Assembly: GCA_022792945.1 (NCBI GenBank)
Contig: JAAWBZ010000042.1
Coordinates: forward strand, 1-41,383
DNA from: Oscillospiraceae bacterium
GTDB lineage: Bacteria; Bacillota; Clostridia; Oscillospirales; Oscillospiraceae
Reading direction: 5' to 3'
Length of the DNA: 41,383 bases
In this document: positions 7,590 to 15,443 of the stretch, one piece after another
How the letters are laid out: the number at the start of each line of letters is the position of its first letter
How positions within the stretch are numbered: position 1 is the stretch's first letter
Notes under the pieces: generated by a model
Told to the model about the DNA's origin: nothing
What the model saw: the letters and a program-made list of their open reading frames with translations, nothing else
The model's database searches: none
Translations under genes and position numbers: made by a program

Positions 7590-8114
7590 ATGAATTACGC
7601 CGCAATCAAGCCCTGCGACATCGCCGACGGCCTCGGATGCCGGGTGTCGCTGTTCGTCTCGGGGTGCACCCACCACTGCAGAGGCTGCTTCCAGCCGGAG
7701 ACCTGGGATTTCGCCTACGGCCGGCCCTTCACCGCCGAGACCCAGGCGGAGCTGCTGCGCCTGCTGGCCCCCAGCTACATCCACGGACTGACACTGCTGG
7801 GCGGCGAGCCCTTTGAGCCGTGCAGCCAAACCGCGCTGCTGCCGCTGGTGGAGGCGGTGCGGCAGGCATATCCGGAGAAAGACATCTGGGCCTACTCCGG
7901 ATACACCCTCGAGCAGCTGCGCGCCGGAATACCCGGGCCGCTGGAGACCACAGAGGCGCTTCTGGCCCAGATCGACGTGCTGGTGGACGGTCCCTTTATC
8001 GAGGCGCGCAAGCAGCTGGACCTGCGCTTCCGCGGCTCGGCCAACCAGCGGCTCATCGACCTCAAAAAAACCATGGCCCAGGGCGAAGTGGTCCTCTGGG
8101 ACGACAGACAGTGA
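7590..8114 (+). CDS. nrdG: Anaerobic ribonucleotide-triphosphate reductase activating protein
   Basis: A 174-residue radical-SAM activase. The [4Fe-4S] ligands are C26, C30 and C33 in a Cys-X3-Cys-X2-Cys motif, and Leu-Leu-Gly-Gly-Glu-Pro near residue 70 is the SAM-binding GGE motif. It would use S-adenosylmethionine to put the glycyl radical on the class III reductase NrdD, which makes dNTPs without oxygen. I choose the ATG at 7590 because TAAGGAGG lies 6 bases upstream; an in-frame extension to 7530 has no RBS. No nrdD gene is in the window, which is slightly unusual since the two are often adjacent. It is followed by dut after 14 bases, so both genes of the operon serve the nucleotide pool. 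Confidence 0.88.
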   Translation: MNYAAIKPCDIADGLGCRVSLFVSGCTHHCRGCFQPETWDFAYGRPFTAETQAELLRLLAPSYIHGLTLLGGEPFEPCSQTALLPLVEAVRQAYPEKDIWAYSGYTLEQLRAGIPGPLETTEALLAQIDVLVDGPFIEARKQLDLRFRGSANQRLIDLKKTMAQGEVVLWDDRQ

Positions 8115-8128
8115 AGGGAGGCGGTCGG

Positions 8129-8569
8129 ATGGAATCCATCGCGGTGAAAAAGTGCCATCTCCGGGCGCGACTGCCCATCTACGGCTCGGCGGCAGCGGCG
8201 GGGGCGGACCTGCGGGCGTGCCTGGAGGCCCCGGTGATCATCGCCCCGGGAGAGACGGCGCTGCTGCCCACGGGGCTGGCCATGGAAATCCCGGCGGGAT
8301 ACGCGGGGCTGATTTTCGCCCGCAGCGGCCTGGCGACAAAGCAGGGACTGGCGCCGGCCAACAAGGTGGGCGTGGTGGACGCGGACTACCGGGGGGAGAT
8401 CCTGGTGTCTCTCCATAACCACGGCAAAGCGCCGCAGACGGTGGCCGACGGCGACCGGATCGCGCAGCTGGTGATCACGCCGGTGCTGCAGGCGCAGTTC
8501 TTCGAGGCCGAAACTTTGGGCGAAACCGCCCGCGGCGCCGGCGGCTTCGGCTCCACCGGCCGGGCGTAA
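8129..8569 (+). CDS. dut: dUTP diphosphatase (trimeric dUTPase)
   Basis: A 146-residue enzyme that hydrolyses dUTP to dUMP and pyrophosphate, keeping uracil out of DNA and feeding dTMP synthesis. All five trimeric dUTPase motifs are present in order: Ala-Gly-Ala-Asp-Leu-Arg (near 26), Ala-Arg-Ser-Gly-Leu-Ala (near 64), Gly-Val-Val-Asp-Ala-Asp-Tyr-Arg-Gly (near 80, with the catalytic Asp), Gly-Asp-Arg-Ile-Ala-Gln-Leu (near 108), and the flexible C-terminal Arg-Gly-X-Gly-Gly-Phe-Gly-Ser-Thr-Gly that closes over the site. GGGAGG precedes the ATG. It sits 14 bases after nrdG, matching a shared role in deoxynucleotide supply. Confidence 0.92.
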   Translation: MESIAVKKCHLRARLPIYGSAAAAGADLRACLEAPVIIAPGETALLPTGLAMEIPAGYAGLIFARSGLATKQGLAPANKVGVVDADYRGEILVSLHNHGKAPQTVADGDRIAQLVITPVLQAQFFEAETLGETARGAGGFGSTGRA

Positions 8570-8605
8570 GATGCGGACGGACCCGGGCGTTGGAGGGACG
8601 ATTCT

Positions 8606-9006
8606 ATGATCCGGTACGCGGATGAGCGGGATTTTGTGTTCCTGCGCCGGCATGACCGGCATATTGGTGAAACCGAATTGCGGGAGTGCATCGGGGCGAA
8701 CAGGGTCCTCATCCTGCTCCAGGACGGTCAGGCAGCCGGCTGGCTGCGGTTCCAGTTCTTCTGGGATCAGCATCCGTTTTGAATATGCTGTACCTCCTGG
8801 AGGTCTTCCGGGGACAGGGCCATGGCCGCCGGCTGATGCGCTTCTGGGAGCGGGAAATGCAAAAACGCGGCTGCAGCATGGTCCTGACCTCCAGACGGTC
8901 CGATGAGCGGGCGCAGGGCTTCTACCGCAAGCTCGGCTATCGGGACTGCGGCGCGCTTTTGCTGCCGGAGGAACCCCTGGAAATCATCCTGTTCAAAAAA
9001 ATATGA
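8606..9006 (+). pseudogene. GNAT-family N-acetyltransferase, frameshifted
   Basis: Two frames together make one acetyltransferase of about 133 residues. The first, from the ATG at 8606 behind GGAGGG, encodes about 58 residues ending Gly-Trp-Leu-Arg-Phe-Gln-Phe-Phe-Trp-Asp and reaches TGA at 8780-8782. The second frame continues without a gap from Asn-Met-Leu-Tyr-Leu-Leu-Glu to a stop at 9006, and carries the acetyl-CoA motif Arg-Gly-Gln-Gly-His-Gly-Arg-Arg-Leu-Met and the Phe-Tyr-Arg-Lys-Leu-Gly-Tyr-Arg-Asp end of GNAT domains. Adding one T to the TTTT run at 8777-8780 restores a single frame. It may be a recent pseudogene or a sequencing error in a homopolymer. The substrate is unknown. Confidence 0.8.
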
Positions 9007-9007
9007 C

Positions 9008-9043
9008 GCAGGGCAGACCGCTTTGGTCTGCCCTGCTGTTTTT
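9008..9043 (+). terminator. Terminator between the acetyltransferase and the converging SLH operon
   Basis: A perfect 12-bp stem, GCAGGGCAGACC (9008-9019) with its complement at 9025-9036, followed by TGTTTTTC. It lies between two convergent stops and may also slow minus-strand transcription. Confidence 0.8.
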
Positions 9044-9049
9044 CTATGC

Positions 9050-11320
9050 TTAATTGGCCACCACCACGCGCACCTTGCCGCCCTCCTGGACCGGACGGTC
9101 GTACCAGACCGTCAGATCGTCGGAGAACGCCCGGGCGTCGGCGAGGCTGGCGAACCACGTTTTTGTCACCGCGTTGTAGCACTGGACCTGTTCCGACACC
9201 CGCATCTCCTGGCTGCTCAGGCGGACGTAGGTCTGCCCGTCGCGGGTGGTGAAGGCGCTGCGGCGGATGCCCTTCTCCTGGGTCAGCGTCACCACGCCCG
9301 CTGCGTCCTGGCCGTCCGCCGTCACCGCCACGCCGCCCATGCCGTCCCGGGGGATGGCCATGTTGCTGATGACCGGCGCGGTGCCGCCGGGGTTGTCGCC
9401 GTTGGTGACGAGGATGGTGTGGTTATAGAGGTCCTCCCCGGCGGATACCGGCTCGCCGTTTTTCAGCATGCCGTAGGTGTACACATCGCCGGTGGCGTTG
9501 TTCAGAATCAGAAGGTCAATGCGCCCGGCGCTGTCCTTGTGGCCGTAGGTGATCTGGGAGCCGGGGACCGAGGCCACGGTCAGGTCGGTGAGGTCGATCT
9601 CCCGCATGGCGCTGGCTCCCACCTTCTCGAAGAGGCGGCAGCCGCCGCTGAGGGCCGTGGTTCCCACCCTGCGTCCCGCCACGTCCAGCGCGCCGGAGAC
9701 GCCGGAGCCGGAAACCCGGCTGAGGGTCAGCTTCTGGCCGGTCCCGGAGGAGACCCGGACCAGCTCGCCGGCGTGGAGGCCGGTGGAGGCGGTGTTCCCC
9801 TCCAGCTTCACGCCGTTGATGAGCGTCACCTTAACCGCCACGCCGCTGAGCTCCTCCAGCACGCCGATGTTCTCCGTGCGCACCACCGAGGACGCCGCCG
9901 CGCCGGCCACCTGCCCGTCGTGGGTCAGGAAGAGGGTGACGTTGTCGCCCAGCTTCAGCTTGGCAACCTCCTCGATGGCCATGTCCATCACCGGCAGCTC
10001 CACCCCCAGCACCGTCACCTTGGCCGGGCTTTGGGGATTGGGCCAGACGTTCTCATAGCGGCCCGTCAGCTTGGCGCTGGACACCGAGAGCACCCGGGAG
10101 GCCGCGTCGTAGACGCCCACATCGTAGGCGCAGATATCCCCCACCGACGCGGGGCTGCCGTCGCGGTAGACGGTATAGCTCACCGCGCCGCCCAGCAGCG
10201 AGGCGAAGGGATTGCCCGCCCCCACCGTCCGGGCGACCATGGCGGTCTCGGCGGCGGCGGTGCTTTTGTAGACGCCCTCCACGCGGCCCGCGGCGGAGTA
10301 GAAGATGGTCAGGCGGTCACCGCTGCGCAGGTCCATCCAGATCTCGCCGTAGGTGGAGGTCTCATTGGCGGTGTAGGCTGGGGTGGCGGGGGGGATCTGA
10401 TAGCGCTGGCCCTCCCGGTCCACGACCCAGCTGGCCTGGACGTTCTCGCCGTCGGCGTTGGCCTTGCCCACCACGATGGTTTTCTGCTCGCCCACCGGGA
10501 TAAAGACCACTGCCAGGCCTGCCTCGTTGGTGATTAAGGTGCCGCGGCGGCCCACCAGCCCGGCGGGGACGATGCCGCTGACAGTCTTGTAGGTCTTGCC
10601 GCCGGAGGTCTTCATGGCCCCCAGGGTGCCGTCGTCGGCCGCGGCGTTGCCGTCGGTGAGGACCACGTCGGCGGTGGCGGTACCCAGGGTATTGTAGTAG
10701 GCCCCGCCGCTTTTCTGCGGCGTGGTCAGCATTTTGGCGAACAGGTGCGCCGCCTGGGCGCGGGTGAGCGCCTGATCGGCGGAGAGGTTCATCCCGGCGG
10801 TCAGCTCGATCTTCGCCGCCAGCTCCAGATAGCCCTTGGGCCAGCTCATGCCGGCGTCCAGGTCGCTGTAGCCCAGCATCCGCAGGAGGATGGTCACGGC
10901 CTCAGCGTAGGTGATGTTCCGGTCTGGCTGGAAGGTGCCGTTGCCCATGCCGCGGATGAGCTTGGTGCCGCCCTTGCCGTCCTCGCCGGCGCCGATATCG
11001 ATGGAGACAGCCAGATTAATGTACCCTCTGGCCCAGTGGCCGGCGCGGACGTCGGGGAAGATCGTACGCACACGGTAGAGTGGCTCCTCCTCGGCCCGGC
11101 CCAGGAGGACCACGGCCATTTTGCAGAACTGCGCCCGGGTCAGCGCGCCGTTTGGCGAGAAGGTATTGGCGGACGTGCCGTTGATGACGCCCATCATCTG
11201 GAGGACAGCCACCTCCTCCTGGGTCTGCGCGTCGGCGATGTCCGGGAAGGACGCCCCCGCCGGCACGGCCAGGGCCAGCAGCGCAGCCAGGGCCAGGATG
11301 ACGGAAATCAGTTTTTTCAT
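9050..11320 (-). CDS. SLH-domain protein, last gene of exporter operon 1
   Basis: A 756-residue secreted protein. A signal peptide (1-23) precedes three SLH repeats: one beginning Phe-Pro-Asp-Ile-Ala-Asp (about 25-72), a second with Gly-His-Trp-Ala-Arg-Gly-Tyr and an extra inserted stretch (about 85-155), and a third ending Ala-His-Leu-Phe-Ala-Lys-Met-Leu (about 160-205). The remaining 550 residues are beta-rich and have no enzyme motif I recognise. Long stretches align with the SLH protein at 30881-32737, including the Thr-Val-Tyr-Arg-Asp-Gly and Leu-Gly-Asp-Asn-Val-Thr-Leu blocks. It starts 14 bases after the permease stop behind TAAGGAGG, so it is the fourth gene of the adaptor-ATPase-permease operon. 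It probably anchors to wall polymer and works with that transporter; this is inference. Confidence 0.88.
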   Translation of the reverse strand: MKKLISVILALAALLALAVPAGASFPDIADAQTQEEVAVLQMMGVINGTSANTFSPNGALTRAQFCKMAVVLLGRAEEEPLYRVRTIFPDVRAGHWARGYINLAVSIDIGAGEDGKGGTKLIRGMGNGTFQPDRNITYAEAVTILLRMLGYSDLDAGMSWPKGYLELAAKIELTAGMNLSADQALTRAQAAHLFAKMLTTPQKSGGAYYNTLGTATADVVLTDGNAAADDGTLGAMKTSGGKTYKTVSGIVPAGLVGRRGTLITNEAGLAVVFIPVGEQKTIVVGKANADGENVQASWVVDREGQRYQIPPATPAYTANETSTYGEIWMDLRSGDRLTIFYSAAGRVEGVYKSTAAAETAMVARTVGAGNPFASLLGGAVSYTVYRDGSPASVGDICAYDVGVYDAASRVLSVSSAKLTGRYENVWPNPQSPAKVTVLGVELPVMDMAIEEVAKLKLGDNVTLFLTHDGQVAGAAASSVVRTENIGVLEELSGVAVKVTLINGVKLEGNTASTGLHAGELVRVSSGTGQKLTLSRVSGSGVSGALDVAGRRVGTTALSGGCRLFEKVGASAMREIDLTDLTVASVPGSQITYGHKDSAGRIDLLILNNATGDVYTYGMLKNGEPVSAGEDLYNHTILVTNGDNPGGTAPVISNMAIPRDGMGGVAVTADGQDAAGVVTLTQEKGIRRSAFTTRDGQTYVRLSSQEMRVSEQVQCYNAVTKTWFASLADARAFSDDLTVWYDRPVQEGGKVRVVVAN

Positions 11321-11334
11321 ATGCTTTCTCCTCC

Positions 11335-12555
11335 TTAATCCGCCCGAAGGGCGTCCACCGGCTGGAGGCCCGAGGCCTTGATGGCCGGATACATGCCAAA
11401 GCCCACGCCCAGGATCACCGAGAAGGCCATGGCCCCCAGGCCCAGCGGCAGGCTTGGCAGCAGGACCATGTCCAGAATCAACTTTCCGGCAATCACCGTG
11501 CCCAGATACCCCAGGATCACCCCGAACACGCCGCCGGTGCCGCAGAGGACCGACGATTCGATGAGGAACTGGAGGATGATGGACTTCCGGCTGCCGCCGA
11601 TAGCCTTGCGGATGCCGATCTCCCGCGTCCGCTCGGTGACGGTGACCAGCATGATGTTCATGATGCCGATGCCGCCCACCAGCAGCGAAATGCCGGCGAT
11701 GCCGCCCAGGATCATGCTCATCATCTGGTTCTGGCTCTCGCTCTCCTCGCGCCAGGTGTCCTCGGTATAGACCTGGTAGTCGCCCTGGTTCTGGGGCACC
11801 ACGCCGGCCAGGAAGCCGCCGATGCGGGTGATGGCTTCGGTGGTGGCGGCGGAGTTCCTGGCCTTGACGGTGAACTCCGTAGCCCAGGATTTGTCACTCA
11901 TATAGCGGTTGGCGGTGTAGGGGACCACGGCCATGTAGTTGCTGTAATTGTACATCCACTCGTAGGACCCGCCGGCGTCGCCGCCCTTGGCCTTGTAGAC
12001 ACCCACCACCTCAAAATTGACGCCGCCGATGGAGATGGTCTTGCCCACGGGATTCTGTGCCTGGAACATGTAGTCGGCCAGCTTGCTGCCCAGGACCACC
12101 ACCTTCTGGTACTTCTGGATGTCCAGGTAGGAGAGGTCGCGTCCCTTTTCAATCTCGTAGGAGTTGCAGATGGAAAACTGGTCGCTGCCCAGGTAAATCT
12201 GGGGACTGCCCATATCCTCGTTGTTGTCGCAGTTAACGGTCTGATAACGGACGGTCCCCCAGGTGGTGGAGCTGGGCGTGACGCCCATCACCAGCTCCGG
12301 CATGGTCAGGCAGTAGTCGTAAAGCTCCTGGGTGATGTCCAGGTTGCCGCGGTAGGTACTGGCAAAGACGTTGATCTTGTTGACGCCCTGGGACTCATAG
12401 TACTCCCGCATCTCCTGGTTGCCGCCCTGGACCACGCTGACCATAATCATCACCGCCGCCACGCCGATGATGATGCCAAGCATGGTGAGGAAGGCGCGGA
12501 CCTTGTTGGAGAAAATGGACTGGAGCGACATTTTGAACGCTTGCCGCAGACTCAC
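11335..12555 (-). CDS. MacB/YknZ-like ABC transporter permease (operon 1)
   Basis: A 406-residue permease with the MacB layout: a first transmembrane helix at about 18-42 containing Met-Leu-Gly-Ile-Ile-Ile-Gly-Val, a large extracellular domain (about 45-275), and three C-terminal helices (about 280-305, 330-355, 370-395). The Thr-Glu-Arg-Thr-Arg-Glu-Ile-Gly-Ile-Arg-Lys-Ala segment before the second last helix contacts the ATPase in this family. MacB-type transporters work by mechanotransmission, pushing substrates outside the membrane rather than through it. The start codon is GTG, overlapping the ATPase stop as GTGA, with GGAGG upstream. The partner ATPase, adaptor and SLH genes flank it. 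The exported substrate is unknown. Confidence 0.93.
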   Translation of the reverse strand: MSLRQAFKMSLQSIFSNKVRAFLTMLGIIIGVAAVMIMVSVVQGGNQEMREYYESQGVNKINVFASTYRGNLDITQELYDYCLTMPELVMGVTPSSTTWGTVRYQTVNCDNNEDMGSPQIYLGSDQFSICNSYEIEKGRDLSYLDIQKYQKVVVLGSKLADYMFQAQNPVGKTISIGGVNFEVVGVYKAKGGDAGGSYEWMYNYSNYMAVVPYTANRYMSDKSWATEFTVKARNSAATTEAITRIGGFLAGVVPQNQGDYQVYTEDTWREESESQNQMMSMILGGIAGISLLVGGIGIMNIMLVTVTERTREIGIRKAIGGSRKSIILQFLIESSVLCGTGGVFGVILGYLGTVIAGKLILDMVLLPSLPLGLGAMAFSVILGVGFGMYPAIKASGLQPVDALRAD

Positions 12556-13268
12556 AATACCGCCTCCTCTCGCGGACAGTCCTGAAGGATCTTCCCGTCG
12601 GAGATCTGCACGATCCGCTTGGCGGTTTTGGCGATCTTCGTGTCGTGGGTGATGAGGATAATGGTGGTGCCCACCTCGCGGTTAAGGGTGTGGAGGATTT
12701 TGAGCACATGCTCGCCGGTCTTGGAGTCCAGCGCGCCGGTGGGCTCGTCAGCCATGATGATGGGAGCCTGGGTGGCGATGGCCCGGGCCACGGCGATGCG
12801 CTGCTGCTGGCCACCGGAGAGCTGCGAGGGCTTCCGGTCCGCCCGGTCCTCCAGCCCCACCCGCTCGAGCGCCTGGAAGGCGACCTCCTCCCGCTTAGAC
12901 CCGCGGACGCCCTGATAAATCAGAGGCAGCTCCACGTTCTCCTGGGCGTTGAGGGCGGGGATCAGGTTATAGCCCTGGAAAATGAAGCCGATCTCGCGGT
13001 TGCGGATTTTGGAAAGCTCCTGGTCGGTCATGACGCTGACGTCGTTGCCGTCCAGATAATACTCGCCGTAGGTGGGCACGTCCAGGCAGCCGAGAATATT
13101 CATCAGCGTGGACTTGCCGGAGCCCGACGCGCCCACGATGGCCACGAACTCCCCCCGCCCGATGGTCAGCGACACGCCGTCCAGGGCGCGGACCTCGTTC
13201 TCCTGGTCCTCGTTGTAGATTTTATAGATATCCTGGATGTCAATGAGGATGGTCTCGTTTTGTTCCAT
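12552..13268 (-). CDS. MacB/YknY-like ABC transporter ATPase (operon 1)
   Basis: A 238-residue nucleotide-binding subunit of the LolD/MacB class. It has Walker A Gly-Ala-Ser-Gly-Ser-Gly-Lys-Ser-Thr (about 46-54), a Q-loop Phe-Gln-Gly-Tyr-Asn-Leu, the signature Leu-Ser-Gly-Gly-Gln-Gln-Gln-Arg (about 146-153), Walker B Ile-Met-Ala-Asp-Glu-Pro-Thr-Gly-Ala-Leu-Asp and the switch His in Ile-Thr-His-Asp. All catalytic residues are intact. It hydrolyses ATP in the cytoplasm to drive the permease encoded next. It starts 9 bases after the adaptor stop and its own stop overlaps the permease GTG by four bases, so the three proteins are likely made in step. It is closely related to the ATPase at 33936-34691. 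Confidence 0.94.
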   Translation of the reverse strand: MEQNETILIDIQDIYKIYNEDQENEVRALDGVSLTIGRGEFVAIVGASGSGKSTLMNILGCLDVPTYGEYYLDGNDVSVMTDQELSKIRNREIGFIFQGYNLIPALNAQENVELPLIYQGVRGSKREEVAFQALERVGLEDRADRKPSQLSGGQQQRIAVARAIATQAPIIMADEPTGALDSKTGEHVLKILHTLNREVGTTIILITHDTKIAKTAKRIVQISDGKILQDCPREEAVL

Positions 13269-13277
13269 GGCCGCACC

Positions 13278-15053
13278 TCATCCCACCATGACGCCGCCGC
13301 CGCTCCAGGAATCGGCCTGGTTGGTCATGAACTGGACGAACACCTCGTCGCCCTCCTGGACGCCCTCGATGATCTCGGCGCTGGTCTGGTCCGAGAGGCC
13401 CACCGTCACCGGCACCGCGTAGAAGCCCTCTGGGATCTCCAGTCCCACGTCCTCGGAGTTCAGTGCGTTCTCCGGCGCGCTGTCGGCCTTGACGAAGAGG
13501 CAGGTGTCGCCGGTGGCGGCGTACTTCACCGCCTGCACCGGGGCCAGCAGGCAGCCCTGGGACTCCGAGGCCACCAGGGAGTAGTCCACATAGTCGTTGG
13601 GACGCAGGGTGCCGTCGTAGTTGTCCACCTTGATAATGGCGGGGAAGGTGGCGACGCCGCCGGAATTCTCGCCCACCTGGCCCTCCATGCTCACCGACTC
13701 CACGACGCCCGTGTACATGGCCTCGCCGTCGCGGCCCCAGGAGGTGATGTCCACCATCATCCCCGGCTGGACGTAGGCGACGTTCATGCTGTCGATCTGC
13801 GCCTCCACGGTGATGACCGCGGTATCGGCGATGGTCATGGCCACGCGGTTGGCCTCCACGGTCTCGCCGGGGGTCAGGGTGCAGGAGAGCACCGTGCCGG
13901 AGATGGGGGCCACGGCGTGGTAGTTCTCCAGGTTTTTCTGCGCCTTTTCCAGGTTCTCCTGGGCGGTCTTGATGGAGTTGTTGATGGCGTCCACCTGCTC
14001 GTCGTTGCTGTCGCCCTTCATCTGCACCAGGACCGTGCCGGCGCCGTAGTTATTATAGTTGAGGAGATTGCAGGTGATGAGCTCGCCGCCGGCCTTGGTG
14101 GTCAGCTCCTGGGAGCGGTTGTAGCTGAGCGTTCCCGGCTCGTAGGGGTAGACCTCCTCGCCGCTGGCGGCGGTGAGGAACGCCGTGGCCCCCATGCCGG
14201 CGGTGAGCGTCCCGGCGTTGGGCACGGAGAACACCACCTCAAAGAGCTTGGACCCCTCGGGGCTGACGCGGTTGACCTTGTTCACCGTCTCCACCTTGCC
14301 CGTCAGCGTCTCCATGGTGGTGGGGATGGAGATGAAGGCGTACCGGCCGGGATAGAACTCGTTCTCGTAGGCATAGCTGAAATAGAGGGACAGCTTCATG
14401 GTGCTGTCGTCCACCAGCGTGCCGATGGTCTGCCCCGCGCCCACGGTGTCGCCCACCCGGAGGCTGGGCGCGTCGATGAGCTTGCCGGAGAAGGGGGCGG
14501 TGAACACCAGGTCGGCGTAGGACTTGTTGATGTTCTCCAGCTGCTTCTGATAGTCGCGGATGGTCTCCTCGGCCTCCTCCACGGCCTTCTGGGCCTCAGA
14601 GCTGTCCACGGTGTAGAGGGGCTGGCCCTCCTCGACGAAGTCGCCGGTGGCGACAAAGACCTCCTGCACCTCGCCGCCGGAGGCCAGGGTGAGGGTGGCG
14701 GACTTGGCCGCCTTGGTCATGCCGGAGCCTGTGACCATGCTGGAGATGTCGCCGATATACACCGGCTCGCTCCACACGGTGCGTTCCGGCTCCTCCTCGT
14801 GAAGCAGCTGATACATGCCGTAGGCGATGCCCCCGGCGATCACCAGCAGCACCAAGAGTGTGATGAGCCGCTTGCGGCGGACCTTCCTTTTGCGCTTGCG
14901 CTCGGCGGCCTGCTTGCGCTTGAGCTTTTCCTCCAGGGCGCGCGCCCGGTCGGCCTCCAGTGCCTGGGCGTCCATGGCCGGAGCCGTACCGGACCCGGCC
15001 AGAACGGCGGACGGCTGCGCCTTGTCCTTCAAACCAACGCCGTTTTCTTCCAT
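13278..15053 (-). CDS. HlyD/MacA/YknX-like membrane-fusion adaptor with two tandem adaptor units (operon 1)
   Basis: A 591-residue adaptor, much longer than B. subtilis YknX (under 400). A charged cytoplasmic tail (1-62) is followed by a transmembrane anchor (about 63-83). Two consecutive adaptor units then appear. Unit 1 has a lipoyl half near 118-150, a coiled-coil hairpin 152-182, a lipoyl half 184-212 and a beta barrel 215-290. Unit 2 has a lipoyl half near 295-345, a coiled coil 350-380, a lipoyl half 382-410, a barrel 412-500, and a membrane-proximal domain to about 575. I start at the ATG at 15053 because AGGAGGG precedes it; the open frame continues to 15188 without an RBS. It is the first gene of the operon, behind the promoter at 15145-15173. 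Confidence 0.9.
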   Translation of the reverse strand: MEENGVGLKDKAQPSAVLAGSGTAPAMDAQALEADRARALEEKLKRKQAAERKRKRKVRRKRLITLLVLLVIAGGIAYGMYQLLHEEEPERTVWSEPVYIGDISSMVTGSGMTKAAKSATLTLASGGEVQEVFVATGDFVEEGQPLYTVDSSEAQKAVEEAEETIRDYQKQLENINKSYADLVFTAPFSGKLIDAPSLRVGDTVGAGQTIGTLVDDSTMKLSLYFSYAYENEFYPGRYAFISIPTTMETLTGKVETVNKVNRVSPEGSKLFEVVFSVPNAGTLTAGMGATAFLTAASGEEVYPYEPGTLSYNRSQELTTKAGGELITCNLLNYNNYGAGTVLVQMKGDSNDEQVDAINNSIKTAQENLEKAQKNLENYHAVAPISGTVLSCTLTPGETVEANRVAMTIADTAVITVEAQIDSMNVAYVQPGMMVDITSWGRDGEAMYTGVVESVSMEGQVGENSGGVATFPAIIKVDNYDGTLRPNDYVDYSLVASESQGCLLAPVQAVKYAATGDTCLFVKADSAPENALNSEDVGLEIPEGFYAVPVTVGLSDQTSAEIIEGVQEGDEVFVQFMTNQADSWSGGGVMVG

Positions 15054-15144
15054 GATAACCCTCCTGCTCTCTGCGGGCCGCGCCGCGTCTGCATGGAGTG
15101 CGGCCCGGTCCGGAAATTCTGTATGATTTGTTCTAGTACGGACA

Positions 15145-15173
15145 ATATAACAGGCTTTTCGCCAAATGTCAAT
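15145..15173 (-). promoter_or_regulatory. Promoter of exporter operon 1
   Basis: On the minus strand TTGACA (15168-15173), exactly 17 bases, and TATATT (15145-15150), 91 bases before the adaptor ATG. This is the only strong promoter upstream of the four genes. Confidence 0.75.
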
Positions 15174-15234
15174 GGGGACAGCCCCCATTCATTATAGCAA
15201 GCCGCGGCGGTCCCGTCAAACGCCAGTCCAAAAT

Positions 15235-15251
15235 GTAAGAGAACCTTAAGA
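15235..15251. promoter_or_regulatory. Direct repeat TAAGA with 11-base period, possible regulator site
   Basis: GTAAGAGAACCTTAAGA carries TAAGA twice, 11 bases apart, about one DNA turn, as in binding sites of OmpR-type regulators; a degenerate TTAGA follows. It lies about 60 bases upstream of the -35 of operon 1. It matches a repeat before the response regulator gene (23926-23942) at 13 of 17 positions. The rest of the gap 15174-15400 shows only GC-rich hairpins and no gene. Confidence 0.35.
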
Positions 15252-15400
15252 CTTAGACGGAAAACACCGCCGGAGGTTCCCGCTCCCGCGGAAAAATTTC
15301 CCGCGTGCCGGGGCCGCGTCCCGGCCCCTCTGTTCTCTTTATGCCCGGAGCAGCCCTGTTTATGATCCCCGCCGCCCGGTTTCAGCGGCGGCGGCGCATA

Positions 15401-15435
15401 AAAACACCCGGAAAGCGGCGCTTTCCGGGTGTTTT
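15401..15435. terminator. Bidirectional terminator downstream of the stalk-domain gene
   Basis: A perfect 15-bp inverted repeat, AAAACACCCGGAAAG (15401-15415) and its complement (15421-15435), with A-run and T-run at the ends. It lies 8 bases beyond the minus-strand stop at 15444. Confidence 0.85.
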
Positions 15436-15443
15436 GGTATGGT

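Noticed and set aside
8770-8790. Programmed frameshift in the acetyltransferase
   Set aside because: Only four T, no strong slippery heptamer, no obvious downstream stimulatory hairpin; mutation or read error is simpler.
8903-10537. Long open frame on the plus strand (544 codons) opposite the SLH gene
   Set aside because: It is the mirror of a GC-rich gene, rich in Gly/Arg/His/Val, with no RBS or recognisable domain. The minus-strand product has a signal peptide and SLH repeats.
12645-15197. 850-codon plus-strand frame opposite the ABC operon
   Set aside because: Low-complexity His/Gly/Val/Leu translation typical of antisense frames in high-GC genes. The minus strand encodes clear ABC ATPase and adaptor motifs.
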